DNA of 15,978 bases from an uncultured Oscillospiraceae bacterium (lineage in GTDB: Bacteria; Bacillota; Clostridia; Oscillospirales; Oscillospiraceae). The number at the start of each line of letters is the position of its first letter. The first letter of the stretch is position 1. Where the stretch lies: the NCBI GenBank assembly GCA_905236265.1, contig CAJOOV010000131.1, forward strand, positions 1 to 15,978. Direction: 5' to 3'. The translations under genes were made by a program, and so were the position numbers. Below are positions 13,757 to 15,978 of the stretch, one piece after another. The notes under the pieces are model-generated. The model was not told the DNA's origin and made no database searches. It saw nothing but the letters and a program-made list of their open reading frames with translations.

Positions 13757-15052
13757 TCACGGAGTTTCCTCCTCGGCCCCTTCGTCCTCTGGGGAGGCAG
13801 TTTCCGCCATCGGCTGGACGGACACCTCCACACTGTAGCTGCCGAGCACACCCAGCTCGGAGATGCCGTCGATTACCACCTCCGCCGGCACTGTGACCTT
13901 CGTCCCGTCCACCGGCTCAATCTCCTTTAAATCCGCCTGCACCCGGATGTCGTCGTTCATCAGCAGCTCAAACGCCTCCGCCTTGCCCCGCACACGCACC
14001 TCCAGACTGCCTGCCTGATAGCTGTGTCCCTCGGGAGCGTTCAGAAGCTGGATGTTGGAGGTGACCAGCTTTCTCGTTTCCAGACCATTGATACTCACAG
14101 TGACATGGGCGCTGGTCTGCTCCGGATTCTGCTGGCTGATGCCGGCAGGCAGCGTAATGGGAAAGTCATAGGTGCCTGTGGTGATGATCTTGCCCAGATC
14201 AACCGTACCCAGATTCAGGGATTCCAGATCCTCAAGCTGAATCTCCTGCCCGGTGACGATAATGGATGCAGGCGTAATCTCATAGGAGGCATTCTCCTCC
14301 GCCGCACCGCCGCCTGCAAGCAGCGACACCTGCAGGGGCAGCTCCTTCTGGCAGTCCACATAGAAGGCAACCGAAATGGCATCCGTCTCCACGGTCAGAT
14401 TATCCGTATTGACCGGATTTCCCTCCTTATCACACAGCACCACGTCCAGCCAGCCTGTCCATGTGCTGGATAGGTTTCGCTCCGTAAGCTCCACCTTTGC
14501 GTAGCTCACGGTATCCACCACTGACTCCTCCCCCTGTACCAGAAGCTCACGCTGCTGCAGGGCAAAGCTGTCCTCGTCGTAGAACCGGTTCTGGGCTACC
14601 GTGCCGGTAAACTCCGGGATAATCTCAACCGTCTTACTCACCATTTTTACCACCGTCACGTCCACCGCCGAAGCGCTGCGGGAGATGATGCGCACCTGCT
14701 GGCTGGTGGCGCTGGTGACGGAGCTGGGCAGGTTGATGCTCAGCTCCGTGCTGTATACCCCCGCCTCCTTAATGTCTGCCACGGAGGCGGTGACGGTGAT
14801 ATTGCCGGGATTCAGCCGGGTAATCACGCTTCTCGGACCGGAAACCCGCAGGTCAATGGTGGGAGAATCACCGATAATCAGCAGTCCTTCGCTGCTCAGT
14901 GATTCTGCGCCGGTAAAGGTGACCGGGATGCCCCGGATGGGTACATTCGCCTCAGAGGGCTGGGCAATGTCCACATAGAGCCAGAACACAATGGCGCCCA
15001 GAATGGCGATGACAACATAAAACGCCTTGGACTGCTTCAGCTTATTCCACAT
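13757..15052 (-). CDS. cdaR: YbbR-like membrane regulator of diadenylate cyclase (CdaR)
   Basis: A 431-residue protein with an N-terminal cytoplasmic MWNKLKQSK, one transmembrane helix at about 10-27, and an extracellular region of about four beta-rich YbbR-type repeats (roughly 34-125, 128-233, 237-322 and 327-413). It ends in an acidic tail (SPEDEGAEEETP). The first repeat begins with the family pattern NVPIRGIPVTFTG. CdaR binds CdaA at the membrane and modulates c-di-AMP output. The ATG at 15052 overlaps the end of cdaA by 11 bp, and AAGGAGG inside cdaA lies 9 bases upstream, so the two are co-translated. The gene normally followed by glmM is here followed by a promoter and yicC. Confidence 0.92.
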   Translation of the reverse strand: MWNKLKQSKAFYVVIAILGAIVFWLYVDIAQPSEANVPIRGIPVTFTGAESLSSEGLLIIGDSPTIDLRVSGPRSVITRLNPGNITVTASVADIKEAGVYSTELSINLPSSVTSATSQQVRIISRSASAVDVTVVKMVSKTVEIIPEFTGTVAQNRFYDEDSFALQQRELLVQGEESVVDTVSYAKVELTERNLSSTWTGWLDVVLCDKEGNPVNTDNLTVETDAISVAFYVDCQKELPLQVSLLAGGGAAEENASYEITPASIIVTGQEIQLEDLESLNLGTVDLGKIITTGTYDFPITLPAGISQQNPEQTSAHVTVSINGLETRKLVTSNIQLLNAPEGHSYQAGSLEVRVRGKAEAFELLMNDDIRVQADLKEIEPVDGTKVTVPAEVVIDGISELGVLGSYSVEVSVQPMAETASPEDEGAEEETP

Positions 15053-15959
15053 CGCTCTCGTCCTCCTTCCTGCCCCTGAGCCAATTCAGGAGGTTTGCGG
15101 AAGTAAAATTGGTGAACAACAGCTTTTTCGCATTTTCATCCGCCAAAAGCTCGTTGCAAAGCAGGCGTTCCAGCGTCTCCGGGGCGAGGTGCCGCTTCAG
15201 TACGCCGCCCATGGCAACGGAGACAGACCCGGTCTCCTCAGAGCAGATCACCACCACAGCGTCGGTATGCTCGCTGATGCCCAGACCCGCACGGTGCCTT
15301 GTGCCCAGCTCCCGGCTGATATTGGGGTTGTCCGACAGGGGAAGCACGCAGCCCGCCGCAACAATTCTGCCCTCACGGACAATCACTGCCCCGTCATGGA
15401 GGGGGGCTTTGGGGTAGAAGATGTTTTTCAGCAGCTCGTCAGACACCGCTGCATCCAGCGGACTGCCGTTTCTGATCTGGTCAGAGAGAAGGCTGTTGCG
15501 CTCAAAGACGGTCAATGCGCCAACCTTACCCTTTGACATCTGCTGGTAAGCGCTCACCGTTTCGTGGATCGCCTTCTTCAGCGTGTCTTCATCCTCCTCC
15601 TTCATCAGCAGCCTGCGCAGGTTATTGCTGCCCATCTGCCCCAGAAAATGCCTGATCTCCGGCTGGAATACCACAATCAGGGCAATGAAGCCCACCTGAA
15701 CCACGCTTTTGAGCAGGAAATTCAGTACATGCAGCTGCAGCAGGTCAGACAGTCCCTGCAGTATCATGACAAAGACAATGCCCTTGATAACCTGCGCCGC
15801 CTGAGAGTTACGCATGAGCAGCATCAGACGGTAGAGGATAAAGGCGATAATCGCAATGTCGATCAGATCGGACACCGCAATTGTCTCCAGATAGCGGATG
15901 ACCCGCTGGAACGCTCCCAATTGTATCATTTGCTGTGCGGCTGTAAAAAGCTGAAGCAT
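15042..15959 (-). CDS. cdaA: Membrane diadenylate cyclase CdaA (c-di-AMP synthase)
   Basis: A 305-residue enzyme making c-di-AMP from two ATP. N-terminal hydrophobic segments lie at about 32-49, 55-70 and 78-98, followed by FQPEIRHFLGQMG and a DAC (DisA_N) domain at about 115-275. The catalytic DGA is at 189-191 (PLHDGAVIV) and RHR at 221-223 (RHRAGLGISE); both are intact. I prefer the ATG at 15959 because CCGGAG lies 8-9 bases upstream. A GTG at 15968 would give three more residues but has no usable SD. The C-terminal KEDESDVE tail is encoded by the region holding the cdaR SD. The promoter lies beyond the right edge. Confidence 0.96.
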   Translation of the reverse strand: MLQLFTAAQQMIQLGAFQRVIRYLETIAVSDLIDIAIIAFILYRLMLLMRNSQAAQVIKGIVFVMILQGLSDLLQLHVLNFLLKSVVQVGFIALIVVFQPEIRHFLGQMGSNNLRRLLMKEEDEDTLKKAIHETVSAYQQMSKGKVGALTVFERNSLLSDQIRNGSPLDAAVSDELLKNIFYPKAPLHDGAVIVREGRIVAAGCVLPLSDNPNISRELGTRHRAGLGISEHTDAVVVICSEETGSVSVAMGGVLKRHLAPETLERLLCNELLADENAKKLLFTNFTSANLLNWLRGRKEDESDVE

Positions 15960-15978
15960 ACATATCACTCCGGTAAAA

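Overview
The window is a GC-rich stretch of a Gram-positive (Firmicutes) chromosome, most likely from class Clostridia and perhaps the Ruminococcaceae/Oscillospiraceae. The evidence is gene order and content: a diadenylate cyclase with its YbbR partner, RemA (DUF370), omega subunit, a PASTA-domain Ser/Thr kinase with its PP2C phosphatase, and strong AGGAGG-type Shine-Dalgarno (SD) sites. The exact genus cannot be fixed from the sequence alone. All 17 recognised genes lie on the minus strand and read from the right end to the left. There is no tRNA, rRNA, CRISPR array, transposase or phage gene, and no gene-free stretch over 300 bases.

In transcription order the first unit is cdaA-cdaR (c-di-AMP synthesis and its membrane regulator). 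A 106-bp gap follows, holding a near-consensus sigma-A promoter. Then comes yicC-remA-gmk-rpoZ (RNase, DNA-binding regulator, guanylate kinase, RNA polymerase omega). A 157-bp intergenic region with two inverted repeats leads into priA-def-fmt-(small DUF3006-like protein)-rsmB-rlmN. These cover replication restart, N-terminal formyl-Met handling and rRNA/tRNA methylation. The unit then runs on through prpC-prkC-rsgA-thiN to a secreted GH25-type muramidase that is cut by the left window edge.

Most of this is the Firmicutes yloC-to-thiN cluster known from Bacillus subtilis, with three differences. coaBC is missing between rpoZ and priA. rpe is missing between rsgA and thiN. cdaA-cdaR sits directly upstream instead of beside glmM. 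Genes are separated by 0-33 bp or overlap by 1-22 bp, so translational coupling is likely throughout. Many SD sites lie inside the end of the upstream gene, where they encode Lys/Glu/Asp-rich tails.

The functions meet around growth control. c-di-AMP, the PrkC/PrpC phosphorylation switch and a muramidase concern the cell envelope; gmk, rpoZ, rsgA, rlmN, rsmB, def and fmt concern nucleotide supply, transcription and ribosome output. I see no clearly new multi-gene system. The least explained items are the 83-bp inverted repeat abutting priA, the small DUF3006-like gene between fmt and rsmB, and the lysozyme placed at the end of the kinase cluster.
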